A DNA stretch of 48,176 bases from Anaerovibrio sp. (GCF_024697385.1 NZ_JAILFV010000115.1:1-48176); one strand, 5' to 3'; counted from the first letter of the stretch, positions 17,010 to 28,281 are shown. Notes: a model not told the origin generated them from the letters alone. A program made the numbers and translations.

Positions 17010-17906
17010 CTATCCTACGGTCCCGGAAGAATGCCAATTGTGCTTTAATATTATACGCCCCTGGGTAACAAGCATCCCCAAAAGCATTAATATACATCCA
17101 AATATTTCTATACTCATCATTTGCTCATTAATTATGAGCCAGCCACCTAATGCCCCGAATACTGATTCAAGACTCATTATGATAGCTGCATGGGCAGGCT
17201 CCGCATATTTTTGCCCTACAATCTGCAGTGTAAATGCTATGCCGGACGACATAACACCTGCGAAGACAATAGGAAACCAGGCATCCAAGATATCCTGAAA
17301 AACAACATTTTCTGTTGCAAAGGCAAATATTCCATTAAGTGCAGTACAAACAATAAGCTGCGCAGTGGAAATTTCCATATTGTCCTTTTGGGCTGCAAAC
17401 CGACCGATATACATGATATGAATTGACCACAATATGGAACAGACAAAGGCCAGCACATCACCGTAGTTAAGGGAGAAATCCCCCTTTACTGAAAGGCAGT
17501 ACAAGCCTGCCAATGCCAATATTGCACCCAACCAATTTTCTGTTCGGACAATCCTGCCAATAATAATCGATAAAATCGGAACAAAAATAATATATAAACA
17601 GGTTATAAATGCCGTCTTGCCTGCCGTGGTGTACTGCATGGCACACTGCTGAAAGGCTGACGCCGTAAACATGATAACACCTGCACCCATACCGGCTTTC
17701 CAGCCTGGTGAATACCTGCTGCTTGTCCTGTCCTGTCGCCGGTGAAAAAAATACCATACAGGAAGAATGGCCGCCACACCTACTGCAAAACGGGAAAACC
17801 CATAAGTAAAGGGGCCTATATTATCCATTCCCACCAACTGGGCCACAAAAGTAATGCCCCAGATAAAGGATGCCAATAACAGGCATAAACTGCCTTTTAA
17901 TCCCAA
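17010..17906 (-). CDS. EamA/DMT-superfamily transporter
   Basis: 298 residues with about ten membrane segments in two repeated halves, the EamA (RhaT-like) layout. The first half begins LLASFIWGITFVAQ and the second contains AFVCSILWSIHIMYIGRFA. PAHAAIIMSLESVFGALGGWLIINE near the end is the conserved second-repeat motif. The start is a TTG at 17906 preceded by GGGGGAG at 7 bases. Members export amino acids or other small metabolites; the substrate is unknown. It stands alone between ftsZ and the glycerol operon terminator. Confidence 0.88.
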   Translation of the reverse strand: MGLKGSLCLLLASFIWGITFVAQLVGMDNIGPFTYGFSRFAVGVAAILPVWYFFHRRQDRTSSRYSPGWKAGMGAGVIMFTASAFQQCAMQYTTAGKTAFITCLYIIFVPILSIIIGRIVRTENWLGAILALAGLYCLSVKGDFSLNYGDVLAFVCSILWSIHIMYIGRFAAQKDNMEISTAQLIVCTALNGIFAFATENVVFQDILDAWFPIVFAGVMSSGIAFTLQIVGQKYAEPAHAAIIMSLESVFGALGGWLIINEQMMSIEIFGCILMLLGMLVTQGRIILKHNWHSSGTVG

Positions 17907-17956
17907 AATATACTCCCCCTAACTACTTAATTATAGCATATTTGTAAACAAAAAAA

Positions 17957-17982
17957 AATTGCATTACCCATGTAATGCAATT
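17957..17982 (-). terminator. Terminator of the glycerol/DHA operon
   Basis: AATTGCATTAC, loop CCAT, GTAATGCAATT form an 11-bp stem, flanked by T-runs on both strands. On the minus strand it ends with TTTTTTT, closing the glpK-to-HAD transcript. Confidence 0.9.
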
Positions 17983-18049
17983 TTTTTTGCCCGTTTTCCC
18001 TTAAGCAAAGATGATGAATATTGCCTGAATATATTTTCACTCCATAAAA

Positions 18050-18874
18050 TCAGTTCACACCATCAATAACCTTCAAGGCATCCAGTATCTCACCTACATT
18101 TTCGGCAATAACGGTAGGCTTCACATCAGATTCTTCAACAGTCTGAAGAGTTGATTCTCCTGAAAGCACCAAAATCCCACAGATTCCGGCATTAACGCCA
18201 GTTTTTACATCTGTATAAACCCGGTCTCCAACCATGGCAAACTGCTTTTTCTCAAATTCATTGTTGAACTTTTTGAAGGCACTCTCGATAATTTCCTTGT
18301 TTGGTTTGCCAATTACCTTCGGGGATACACCAGTGGAAGCCTTCATCAATTCGATCATTGACCCGGTATCCGGGATATAAGTATTTTCCATAGGACAGTT
18401 GAAATCAGGATGTGTTGCAATAAATGGCACACCCTGTCTCAGGAATTCACAGCCTACTACCAATTTATGATATGTAAGGGTCTTATCAAAGCCTAAAACC
18501 ACATACTCAGGATTTTCTTCTGTCAATTCAAAGCCCCAGCTCTTAAACTCTGATTCCAGCTCAGGGGTCCCCATGAGGTAAACCCTGCTGGCCCCAATTG
18601 ATTTTAAATAAATGCAGGTTGCTTCTCCTGATGTCAGGATTTCATCAGGTTCAGCCTGCACACCCAATTTCTTGAGCTTTTCCACATAGCTTCCCTTATC
18701 CTTGGAGGAGTTATTCGTTAAAAAGATAAACCGCCTGCCGGAGGATCTGAGATAATCCAAGAAATCCTTGGCTCTTGGCAGTAATTTATCCCCCAAATAA
18801 ATAGTTCCATCCATATCCAGGAGAAAAACCCTGATATCCTTTAACTTTGCAACCTTTTCTTCAAAGCTGTCCAT
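18050..18874 (-). CDS. HAD-IIA family hydrolase (NagD/glycerol-phosphatase-like)
   Basis: 274 residues. The HAD nucleophile motif is LLDMDGTIYLG (Asp20, Asp22), followed by motif II FLTNNSS. A C2-type cap comes next. The later lysine motif is GKPN and motif IV is MVGDRVYTDVKTG. The fold matches NagD and phosphoglycolate/glycerol-phosphate phosphatases. As the last gene of a glycerol operon it may remove phosphate from glycerol 3-phosphate, DHAP or a damaged metabolite, but the sequence cannot choose between them. It begins 41 bases after dhaM. Confidence 0.85.
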   Translation of the reverse strand: MDSFEEKVAKLKDIRVFLLDMDGTIYLGDKLLPRAKDFLDYLRSSGRRFIFLTNNSSKDKGSYVEKLKKLGVQAEPDEILTSGEATCIYLKSIGASRVYLMGTPELESEFKSWGFELTEENPEYVVLGFDKTLTYHKLVVGCEFLRQGVPFIATHPDFNCPMENTYIPDTGSMIELMKASTGVSPKVIGKPNKEIIESAFKKFNNEFEKKQFAMVGDRVYTDVKTGVNAGICGILVLSGESTLQTVEESDVKPTVIAENVGEILDALKVIDGVN

Positions 18875-18915
18875 AAAACACTTATACCTCCTATATTAAG
18901 ATGACTATACTCATC

Positions 18916-19302
18916 TCATTTTTCAATTTTTTTAGTGTCCCTTGCTTCATCGACCTTTTCCTGCAGCTCCTCCAAAGGAGTTCCCAGAGAGGCTTCCAAA
19001 GCCACAACAACGCCGCCTTCCACAACCGGTCCGTCAAGCATCAGGATCTTACGGCCTTCCATTGACTCTATAACCATCTCGGTCGTCATGACAGCACTAC
19101 CCATATCCATTAAAACGGCTACCCCGTCATCTGAATATACTTCATCTATCGCATTAGAAATCTTTTCAAAACTGGTGCCCAATCCACCATCATCCAGGCC
19201 ACCTGCTGCCACAATATGCGCATCAGAAGCCATGAGCTTTGCCAGCTCCACAACACCTTCAGCCAAAGTCTGGCTGTGGGATACAATCACTACGCCAACC
19301 AT
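18916..19302 (-). CDS. dhaM: Dihydroxyacetone kinase phosphotransfer subunit DhaM
   Basis: 128 residues: a single EIIA-Man-like domain, not the fused DhaM-HPr-EI form of E. coli. The phosphorylated histidine is His9 in VVIVSHSQTLAEGV. AAGG and GTSFEKISNAI follow, then VLMDMGSAVMTTEM as in other DhaM proteins. It accepts phosphate from the PTS (PEP-EI-HPr) and regenerates ATP bound to DhaL. It lies 72 bases after dhaL, with a strong hairpin between. No EI or HPr gene is in the window. Confidence 0.93.
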   Translation of the reverse strand: MVGVVIVSHSQTLAEGVVELAKLMASDAHIVAAGGLDDGGLGTSFEKISNAIDEVYSDDGVAVLMDMGSAVMTTEMVIESMEGRKILMLDGPVVEGGVVVALEASLGTPLEELQEKVDEARDTKKIEK

Positions 19303-19335
19303 TTCACAATCTCCCCATACCTAAACATATAGAAC

Positions 19336-19354
19336 CTGGGGGCACTGCCCCCAG
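19336..19354 (-). other. Intercistronic hairpin between dhaL and dhaM
   Basis: CTGGGGGC, a 3-base loop and GCCCCCAG form a perfect GC-rich 8-bp stem with no T-run on the minus strand. It is more likely an RNA-stability or processing element than a terminator. Confidence 0.55.
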
Positions 19355-19374
19355 ATTCAATATATTAAATGTGC

Positions 19375-19980
19375 TTAAATATTATCCAGCAATACCTGCA
19401 GTATGTATAATGCAGATGTTGCCCCCGGATCCTGATGACCTATACTGCGGTCGCCAATATAGCTGGCCCGTCCCTTGGTCGCCTTTATTGTTTTGGTGTA
19501 CTCCACACCGGTTTCGGCTGCTTCAACAGCCTTGGTCAATGCGGTCTTCATATCTTCCCCGGCCTCTACGCCGCTTTTCAGGGCATCATAGGCAGGACAA
19601 AGTGAATCCAGCATGGTCTTTTCACCGGTTGTGGCCTTACCACGCATCTGAATACCACCAATAGCTGCTTCCATTGCAGCCACCAGATCCTTTTCATCCA
19701 TCTCATTCTTGCCTGATAAAACGCTTCCGGCCTTCATATATGCTGTTCCATACAATGGACCGGCTGAGCCTCCTACAGTGGATACCAAGGTCATACCAGT
19801 AGTTTTGAGCAGGCTTCCAATATCCTTGCCGGACATTGCATCCAGCTTGGCAACAACTGCATTGAAGCCCTTTGCCATATTCACGCCATGGTCACCATCC
19901 GCTATCTCATTATCAAGCTCGGTAAGATAATCCTTTTCCTCATCTATCTTGGCAGCAGTAGCCTTCAAGATATCAATCAT
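19375..19980 (-). CDS. dhaL: Dihydroxyacetone kinase ADP-binding subunit DhaL
   Basis: 201 residues, all helical. The Mg-nucleotide site is visible as LDNEIADGDHG (Asp23, Asp28, Asp30), with GGSAGPLYGTAYMKAG after it. The C-terminal region has the conserved GRASYIGDRSIGHQDPGATS motif. DhaL carries a permanently bound ADP that DhaM rephosphorylates, and it transfers phosphate to dihydroxyacetone on DhaK. It lies 41 bases after dhaK. Confidence 0.95.
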   Translation of the reverse strand: MIDILKATAAKIDEEKDYLTELDNEIADGDHGVNMAKGFNAVVAKLDAMSGKDIGSLLKTTGMTLVSTVGGSAGPLYGTAYMKAGSVLSGKNEMDEKDLVAAMEAAIGGIQMRGKATTGEKTMLDSLCPAYDALKSGVEAGEDMKTALTKAVEAAETGVEYTKTIKATKGRASYIGDRSIGHQDPGATSALYILQVLLDNI

Positions 19981-20021
19981 CTGATCATTCGTAATCGTTT
20001 CAAACAGCTCCTATCTAGTTA

Positions 20022-21011
20022 TCAGCGCTTAAGGGCAGGGGTATCAGCCTTTGCATCATACAGTGATTTTAATTCATCATCAAGACGCAACAGGGTAATG
20101 GAGAAGCCTGCCATTTCAATGGAGGTCATATAATTCCCAACCATGGTATCGTAAATCTTGATACCCTTCTTGGTGAGATAATCATTTACATAATTATTAA
20201 CTATATAGAGCTCCATCAAAGGAGTACCGCCCATACCATTTACAATGACAGCCACTTCCTTGCCTACATAATCGATATCATCCGTAATCTTGCCCAACAG
20301 CTCCTCACTGATATCATTTGCAGACTTCAGGGCTTCACGGCTTGTACCTGGCTCACCATGGATACCGATACCGATTTCCATCTCATTATCTGCCAGTTCA
20401 AAGCCAGGTTTACCGGCTGCAGGCATGGTGCAGGCAGTAATAGCCATGCCCATGGTACGAACATTTGCAATAACCTTTTCAGCAACGGCCTTAACTGCTT
20501 CCAGATCAGCACCTGTTTCAGCCAATGCACCGGCAATCTTGTGTACTAGAATGGTACCGGCTACGCCACGACGGCCAGTGGTATACAGACTGTCCTTAAC
20601 TGCAACATCATCATTAACTACTACATAGTCAGCCTTGATGCCTTCGTCTTTGGCCATATCAATTGCCATTTCAAAGTTCATGATGTCGCCGGTGTAGTTT
20701 TTGACAATACACAGTACGCCCTTGTCAGTAGCTACAGCCTTAATAGCCTCATAAATCTGATCTGGGGTAGGAGAAGTAAATACAGCACCTGCTACAGCAC
20801 CATCCAGCATGCCTTCCCCGACATACCCGCCGTGTGCTGGTTCATGGCCACTGCCACCACCGGAAACGAGAGCCACCTTACCTTCTTTCTTGTTAGCTCT
20901 TACCACAACATTACCGCAATCCAGCTTACGGAGTTTGTCCGGTGCAGACTTAACCAAACCAAGAATCATTTCTTCTTCGACATTTTCAACTGCATTAATA
21001 ATCTTCTTCAC
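20022..21011 (-). CDS. dhaK: Dihydroxyacetone kinase substrate-binding subunit DhaK
   Basis: 329 residues from a GTG at 21011, chosen because AGGAGG lies 7 bases upstream; the open frame extends 24 codons further but would cover the glpF terminator. The substrate site is intact: SGGGSGHEPAHGG (50-62, with His56) and the covalent His218 in GIGIHGEPGTS. DhaK holds dihydroxyacetone as a hemiaminal on His218 while DhaL phosphorylates it to DHAP. The absence of a fused ATP domain and the presence of dhaL and dhaM show the PTS-dependent type. Confidence 0.95.
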   Translation of the reverse strand: MKKIINAVENVEEEMILGLVKSAPDKLRKLDCGNVVVRANKKEGKVALVSGGGSGHEPAHGGYVGEGMLDGAVAGAVFTSPTPDQIYEAIKAVATDKGVLCIVKNYTGDIMNFEMAIDMAKDEGIKADYVVVNDDVAVKDSLYTTGRRGVAGTILVHKIAGALAETGADLEAVKAVAEKVIANVRTMGMAITACTMPAAGKPGFELADNEMEIGIGIHGEPGTSREALKSANDISEELLGKITDDIDYVGKEVAVIVNGMGGTPLMELYIVNNYVNDYLTKKGIKIYDTMVGNYMTSIEMAGFSITLLRLDDELKSLYDAKADTPALKR

Positions 21012-21062
21012 AACAAAAACCTCCTGAAAAGTTGATAAATAATACTGCCTCTTTAATAAAAT

Positions 21063-21094
21063 CATCCCCACCCATGCAGACACAAGTGGGGATG
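21063..21094 (-). terminator. Hairpin between glpF and dhaK
   Basis: CATCCCCAC and GTGGGGATG form a 9-bp stem with a 14-base loop. On the minus strand ATTTTATT follows. It may terminate part of the glpK-glpF transcript and lower dha expression. Confidence 0.7.
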
Positions 21095-21121
21095 TTTTTT
21101 TGTAATCTTACATGAATGTTA

Positions 21122-21850
21122 TCAGATTATACCAGTTGCACTTGCTACTACATAGGCCAATACACCACCGCAAAGTGGAGCAACTACAGGAACCCAAGCA
21201 TAGCCCCAGTTGCCATCACCCTTGTCAGGAATAGGCAAGATTGCATGTGCAATTCTTGGACCAAGGTCACGAGCTGCGTTCATTGCATAACCGGTAGGAC
21301 CACCAAGGGAAAGACCAAGTGCCCAGATCAGCATACCTACAAGATATGGGCCAAATCCAGGAGCAAGACCCATTTCTCCACCTACACCCTTGGAGAAGAT
21401 ACACCAGATACCGAACATCAGGAAGAACGTAGCGATAAGCTCGGCAATGAAACCGGTCATGTGGTTACCTGCTGCATTACCGGTGGAGAATACACCCAGC
21501 TTGCTGCCTTCAGTCTCAGCCCAATGTGGGAGATATGCGAGATACACAATGATTGCACCAACAACACCACCAAGAATCTGGATGATGGAGGTAGCACAGA
21601 ACTGAGGCCAGGTATATACACCAGCCAAAGTCTTTGCAATGGTAACGGAAGGGTTCAGGTCAGCCTGAGGAGCACCCAAAGCTACAGAAGTGTAAACACC
21701 AAACAATACTGCGAAACACCATCCGGTGGTTGTGCAAATCCAGCCACCACCATGACCACAGGTCTTGGCCAATGTCATATTGGCATTAACACCGCAACCA
21801 AATACCATCAGAACCATAGTACCCACAAACTCGCCTAACAAATTGTCCAT
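21122..21850 (-). CDS. glpF: Glycerol facilitator (aquaglyceroporin)
   Basis: 242 residues from the ATG at 21850 (GAGGG upstream). MIP-family channel with six membrane segments and two half-helices. The first signature reads LNPSVT (NPS, 66-68) and the second MNAARD (NAA, 191-193). Both differ from the classical NPA, while the selectivity-filter Arg194 and the GPTGYAMNAARDLGPR setting are those of glycerol channels. It lets glycerol and similar small polyols cross the inner membrane. It lies between glpK and dhaK; the 127-base gap to glpK includes a hairpin. Confidence 0.93.
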   Translation of the reverse strand: MDNLLGEFVGTMVLMVFGCGVNANMTLAKTCGHGGGWICTTTGWCFAVLFGVYTSVALGAPQADLNPSVTIAKTLAGVYTWPQFCATSIIQILGGVVGAIIVYLAYLPHWAETEGSKLGVFSTGNAAGNHMTGFIAELIATFFLMFGIWCIFSKGVGGEMGLAPGFGPYLVGMLIWALGLSLGGPTGYAMNAARDLGPRIAHAILPIPDKGDGNWGYAWVPVVAPLCGGVLAYVVASATGII

Positions 21851-21902
21851 CTTTTCATCCCTCTTTCTAAAAAATAACATGAATTATTGCTATAATCCAA
21901 GC

Positions 21903-21936
21903 CTGGTACCGACAACCCCAAAACCGCCGGCACCAG
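21903..21936 (-). other. Intercistronic hairpin between glpK and glpF
   Basis: CTGGTACCG (21903-21911) and CGGCACCAG (21928-21936) form a stem with one mismatch around a G/T-rich loop. There is no clear T-run, so it is likely a processing or stability element. Confidence 0.45.
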
Positions 21937-21977
21937 ACCATGAATCCAATACATAAAGACTTCAGCCTATGGCTTTA

Positions 21978-23776
<1,799 letters not shown>

Positions 23777-23782
23777 CACACT

Positions 23783-23810
23783 TATATATTTTTCCTTCTA
23801 TTTTTTTCAA
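23783..23810 (-). promoter_or_regulatory. Promoter of the glpK operon
   Basis: On the minus strand TTGAAA (23810-23805), a 16-base spacer and TATATA (23788-23783). The predicted start is near 23776. I see no obvious cre site. Confidence 0.6.
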
Positions 23811-23955
23811 AATTTATAAATTATTTTCACAATTTTTCATATCCATAAATATATTAATTTGTTTTTTAATATTTCTTATAAAAATAAGGTTTTATACTGA
23901 CTCGACACCCTTAAAGTTTAAAAAAAACATTACCCGAATTTCAAATCATAAAAAA

Positions 23956-23978
23956 AGTGGGAGCATAAAACTCCCACT
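23956..23978 (-). terminator. Terminator after purL
   Basis: AGTGGGAG, a 7-base loop and CTCCCACT form a perfect 8-bp stem, followed on the minus strand by TTTTTTATG. It lies 12 bases past the purL stop. Confidence 0.92.
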
Positions 23979-23990
23979 GAAAAATGTATC

Positions 23991-26900
23991 TTATTTGTAA
24001 TACTTGATTCCTGCCTCAAAAATCAACTGATTCTGATTGCCCGGAACATTGACAGCCACATTATCACCTATACGCTCAGAATGGCCCATTTTGCCCAGGA
24101 CTCGTCCATCAGGACTGGTAATACCCTCTATGGCATTAATTGACCCGTTAGGATTAAATGGCACTTCTGCAGAAGGAGCACCTGTTGCATTGACATATTG
24201 GGTAGCAATCTGGCCATTGATACGCAACTTGGCTATTACTTCCTTGTCAGCCACAAACCGGCCTTCACCATGGGAAACAGGGATGGTAAAGGTTGAACCA
24301 ACCTGAACATTATTGAACCACGGGGAAAGATTGGAAACCACCTTGGTCCTTACCATACAGGATACATGACGGCCAATCTGATTGCGGGTCAGGGTAGGCG
24401 ACGCATCAGTCAGGTCACGGATTTCACCATAAGGAACAAGTCCCAGCTTAATCAAAGCCTGGAAACCGTTACATATCCCCAGCATCAAGCCATCCCGTCT
24501 GTGCAGCAGGTCATGTACGGCTTCTTTGATGCGTGGATTGCGGAACATGGCAGCAATAAATTTTCCTGAACCATCCGGTTCATCACCACCGCTAAATCCT
24601 CCTGGCAGCATTATAATCTGTGATGACTTTATCCCCTTGACAATTGCCTCAACAGATTCTTCTACGGCGGATGGAGTCAAGTTTCTTATTACCAGGGTCT
24701 GCGGATCTCCACCAGCCCGTTGGAAAGCCCTGGCAGAATCATATTCGCAGTTCGTACCTGGGAATACCGGGATAAACACTTTTGGTTTTGCAATGGAAAC
24801 CGATTTATTTATGCGGTTGCCATTACGGAAAATAAACTCATTGACGGTTTTATCATTATTTCTCACATTGGTAGGGAAAATCTTTTCCAATGGAGAGGTA
24901 TATGCTTTCATGGCATCCTGCAGGGTTATAACGGCCTTTCCACAAACGATGCTGGTAACAGCAGTGGTCTCACCCAGTTCCCTGTACCTTACGCCATCCA
25001 ATGCCTGCTCAATATCAGCATGCTCAGCAACCTCAATGACCAGCGCACCATAATCTGCCCTGAAAAGATCATCCTTGGAAATATATTTTGAGAACTTGAA
25101 CCCGATGTTATTGCCAAGACACATTCTGGTAATAGCGGCAGCGACTCCGCCTATTCTAACACTGGATGCAGAGAATACCTTTTTATCAGCAATAAATTTG
25201 CTTACCTTCTGATAAGCCGTCTTCAGATAACGGAACTGCGGCATATCATATTCGTCCTTTGGAGCCTCTATGTAATACACCTTGTTCCCCACATATTTGA
25301 ATTCCGGTGAAATCGCATTATCCGCATTCATAACATCCACGGCAAAGGAAACCAGTGTAGGTGGTACATTTAAATCCATAAAGGTACCTGACATGGAGTC
25401 CTTTCCGCCAATGGCAGGAATTTCCAGCTGATGCTGGGCCCACAAAGCACCCAGCAATGCGCTGAATGGTTTTCCCCATTTTTTTGGATCTCTGCCCAGG
25501 CTTTCAAAATATTCCTGGAAGGTCATGCGGATGGTATCTGCCCGGCCTCCCAGGGCAACCATCTTGGCTACGGATTCAAGCACAGAATACACTGCACCAT
25601 GGAATGGGCTCCACTCCATTAGATATGGATTATAACCAAAAGTCATGGCCGTAGCTGTTGTTGTTTCACCATCCAAAACCGGCAGCTTGGCAATCATTCC
25701 CTCGGTTGGAGTCATCTGATTTTTACCACCAAATGGCATCAATACAGTGTTGCCCCCTATAGAGGCATCAAATCTTTCTGCTAGACCCTTCTGACTGCAC
25801 ACATTCAAATCCTTCAGGTTTTCCAGCCATGATTTCTCTATATCACTTCCCAAAGCCTCAATTTTCTTTGGCAGGTGATGGAAATAGCATTCACTCTTTG
25901 ATGGTGCTGCAAGCTCTACCCCAATGTGCTGTTTAACGCCATTGGTATCCAGGAAGTCCCTGCTGAGGTCCACTATGGTATGGCCACGCCACTGCATAAT
26001 GAGCCTGCGGTCATCCGTAACAACTGCAACAACAGTAGCTTCCAGATTTTCCTCATCAGCAAATTTGATAAAGGAATCCACATCATCGGAATCCAGTACT
26101 ACTGCCATCCGTTCCTGGGACTCAGATATAGCCAGTTCTGTCCCGTCAAGGCCCTCATATTTTTTCTTTATCTGGTCAAGGTCAATAACCAGGCCATCTG
26201 TAAGCTCACCGATTGCAACGGAAACACCGCCTGCGCCAAAGTCATTACAGCGCTTGATCATTTTGCTCACCACAGGATTGCGGAACAGACGCTGTATTTT
26301 TCTTTCAGTAGGAGGATTACCCTTTTGAACCTCTGCCCCACATGATTTAAGGGAATCAGTGGTGTGTTCCTTTGATGAGCCAGTAGCACCACCACAGCCG
26401 TCCCGCCCGGTACGGCCACCTACCAGAACGATAACATCGCCTTCCTGAGGCACTTCACGCACTACATTTACCTTAGGCGCAGCAGCGATTACTGCACCTA
26501 TCTCCATTCTTTTGGCCATAAAGCCTTCATGGTAAACTTCAGCTACCTGTCCTGTTGCCAGACCTATCTGATTACCATAAGAACTGTAGCCTGAAGCTGC
26601 CCCAAGAGTGATTTTCTTTTGTGGCAGCTTGCCTACCATTGTTTCTGAAATAGGCCTGCGTGGATCTGCCGCACCGGTAACCCGCATGGCCTGATATACA
26701 TACGAACGACCGGAAAGCGGATCTCTTATTGCGCCACCCAGACAGGTTGCTGCTCCACCAAATGGCTCAATCTCAGTTGGATGATTATGGGTTTCGTTCT
26801 TGAACATAACCAGCCACTCTTCATTCTTGCCATTAATGTCAGCATTAACAACAATACTGCAGGCATTAATTTCCTCTGACTGATCCAAATCATCCAGCTT

Positions 26901-27767
26901 GCCCTGTTTGCGCAGGGCTTTCATGCCAATAACAGCCAAATCCATAAGGGACATATCCCTGTCGGCATCCCCATAAATCTCGTTTCTGTCGTCCTGATAC
27001 AGGCGATAGGCCTTAGCCATAACAGGGGCATAGGCTCCCTGTTCAATATCCACCATATCAATGGCTGTAGTAAAAGTTGTATGACGGCAATGATCTGACC
27101 AATAGGTATCTATTACCCTTATTTCTGTGATGGAAGGATCCCTGTGTTCCATATCACGGAAATAGCTCTGACAGAATTTCAGGTCCTCAAAGCTCATGGC
27201 AAAGCCCCGTTGTTGCATAAATGACTGCAGCTCACTCTCTGATAATGAGGTAAATCCTGTGATAATCTCCACATCATCCGGAGTCTCAACGGCCATGTCC
27301 AGGGATGCAGGCTTCTCAAGACTGGCCTCCCGACTTTCAATGGCATTTATATAGTACGCCTTGATTTTATTCAGGGTTTGATCATCAATGTCACCGACCA
27401 GCACTACTACACGGGCAGTGGCAATCACCGGGCGTTCCTTCTGGGTTACCAGCTGAACACATTGGGCAGCAGAATCCGCTGTCTGATCATACTGACCAGG
27501 CAGATATTCAGCCGCAAAAACCCTTGACTTAGGAAACTGTGGCAAGTTTTCTTCATAGATAACATCAACAGGTGGCTCAGAAAAAACTACTGCTTTGACT
27601 GCGGCATATTCTTCATCACTGAGCCCTTCAATATCATATCGGTTGAACAGGCGAACCGCCCTCAACCCGGTAAGGCGAAAGCTCTCAATAAGGTCATTGC
27701 ACAGTTGCTGGGCAGGAATATCATAAAACCCCTGACGCTTCTCCACATAAATTCTTCTTACAGTCAT
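23991..27767 (-). CDS. purL: Phosphoribosylformylglycinamidine synthase, single-chain
   Basis: 1258 residues, combining PurL synthetase and PurQ-type glutaminase in one chain, the long form seen in clostridia and relatives. The synthetase half has the THNHPTEIEPFGGAATCLGG motif and GRTGRDGCGGATGSS. The C-terminal glutaminase has FPGTNCEYD, MLPGGFSGGD, the nucleophile in LGICNGFQ, and SHGEGR. It makes FGAM from FGAR, ATP and glutamine in purine synthesis. The start has GGAGGCATG upstream. It follows yhcH by 31 bases. Confidence 0.95.
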   Translation of the reverse strand: MTVRRIYVEKRQGFYDIPAQQLCNDLIESFRLTGLRAVRLFNRYDIEGLSDEEYAAVKAVVFSEPPVDVIYEENLPQFPKSRVFAAEYLPGQYDQTADSAAQCVQLVTQKERPVIATARVVVLVGDIDDQTLNKIKAYYINAIESREASLEKPASLDMAVETPDDVEIITGFTSLSESELQSFMQQRGFAMSFEDLKFCQSYFRDMEHRDPSITEIRVIDTYWSDHCRHTTFTTAIDMVDIEQGAYAPVMAKAYRLYQDDRNEIYGDADRDMSLMDLAVIGMKALRKQGKLDDLDQSEEINACSIVVNADINGKNEEWLVMFKNETHNHPTEIEPFGGAATCLGGAIRDPLSGRSYVYQAMRVTGAADPRRPISETMVGKLPQKKITLGAASGYSSYGNQIGLATGQVAEVYHEGFMAKRMEIGAVIAAAPKVNVVREVPQEGDVIVLVGGRTGRDGCGGATGSSKEHTTDSLKSCGAEVQKGNPPTERKIQRLFRNPVVSKMIKRCNDFGAGGVSVAIGELTDGLVIDLDQIKKKYEGLDGTELAISESQERMAVVLDSDDVDSFIKFADEENLEATVVAVVTDDRRLIMQWRGHTIVDLSRDFLDTNGVKQHIGVELAAPSKSECYFHHLPKKIEALGSDIEKSWLENLKDLNVCSQKGLAERFDASIGGNTVLMPFGGKNQMTPTEGMIAKLPVLDGETTTATAMTFGYNPYLMEWSPFHGAVYSVLESVAKMVALGGRADTIRMTFQEYFESLGRDPKKWGKPFSALLGALWAQHQLEIPAIGGKDSMSGTFMDLNVPPTLVSFAVDVMNADNAISPEFKYVGNKVYYIEAPKDEYDMPQFRYLKTAYQKVSKFIADKKVFSASSVRIGGVAAAITRMCLGNNIGFKFSKYISKDDLFRADYGALVIEVAEHADIEQALDGVRYRELGETTAVTSIVCGKAVITLQDAMKAYTSPLEKIFPTNVRNNDKTVNEFIFRNGNRINKSVSIAKPKVFIPVFPGTNCEYDSARAFQRAGGDPQTLVIRNLTPSAVEESVEAIVKGIKSSQIIMLPGGFSGGDEPDGSGKFIAAMFRNPRIKEAVHDLLHRRDGLMLGICNGFQALIKLGLVPYGEIRDLTDASPTLTRNQIGRHVSCMVRTKVVSNLSPWFNNVQVGSTFTIPVSHGEGRFVADKEVIAKLRINGQIATQYVNATGAPSAEVPFNPNGSINAIEGITSPDGRVLGKMGHSERIGDNVAVNVPGNQNQLIFEAGIKYYK

Positions 27768-27798
27768 TAATCATGCCTCCAAAATATCTTTACTTACA

Positions 27799-28281
27799 CT
27801 ATTTAATGTAATCAACAGCAATTTTCACAACGACCTTGGTAACAGGCCCAACCTTTCCTTCAATTGCACCACACGGATGATGGACATCTGCAGGATAAAG
27901 AACAGCATACGCCCCTTCCTCAAGGATGACACTGCTTCCCGGTACCAGTCTTTCATAAAAAATAATGTCCTTATCTATATCATACTTGGTATTTGCCTTA
28001 AGCTCCGGATTCAACGGGCACCAGCCCAGTTCTTCCCTGCCCTCCACAATATACTGTATATCCACATACTGTCTATGTGCCTCTGGCTTGGAAGTTCCTG
28101 GCAGCTTTGTATTGTATCTTTGTAAAATAGCATAGCTGTTCTTACCATCAATTGGATATATTCCGTCCTCCATGGTTTTAAAATCATGCTCATATAAAAA
28201 GAACAAAGCTCGCCTGATTGCTTCCGGGAATTTGGTAAAGCCTGCCGTGGCCTGACTAATTTTTCCAATCACCAATGTCAT
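27799..28281 (-). CDS. YhcH/YjgK/YiaL family protein (DUF386)
   Basis: 160 residues of the cupin-like YhcH/EbgC family. Typical stretches are TKFPEAIRRALFFL, the EAHRQYVDIQYIVEG histidine-containing strand, and VLYPADVHHPCGA near the end, with residues expected to bind a metal. Family members occur in sugar-acid, sialic-acid and beta-galactoside loci; the reaction is not known in general. AAAGGAG sits correctly before the ATG. It shares a promoter with purL, an uncommon pairing that does not reveal a function. Confidence 0.88.
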   Translation of the reverse strand: MTLVIGKISQATAGFTKFPEAIRRALFFLYEHDFKTMEDGIYPIDGKNSYAILQRYNTKLPGTSKPEAHRQYVDIQYIVEGREELGWCPLNPELKANTKYDIDKDIIFYERLVPGSSVILEEGAYAVLYPADVHHPCGAIEGKVGPVTKVVVKIAVDYIK

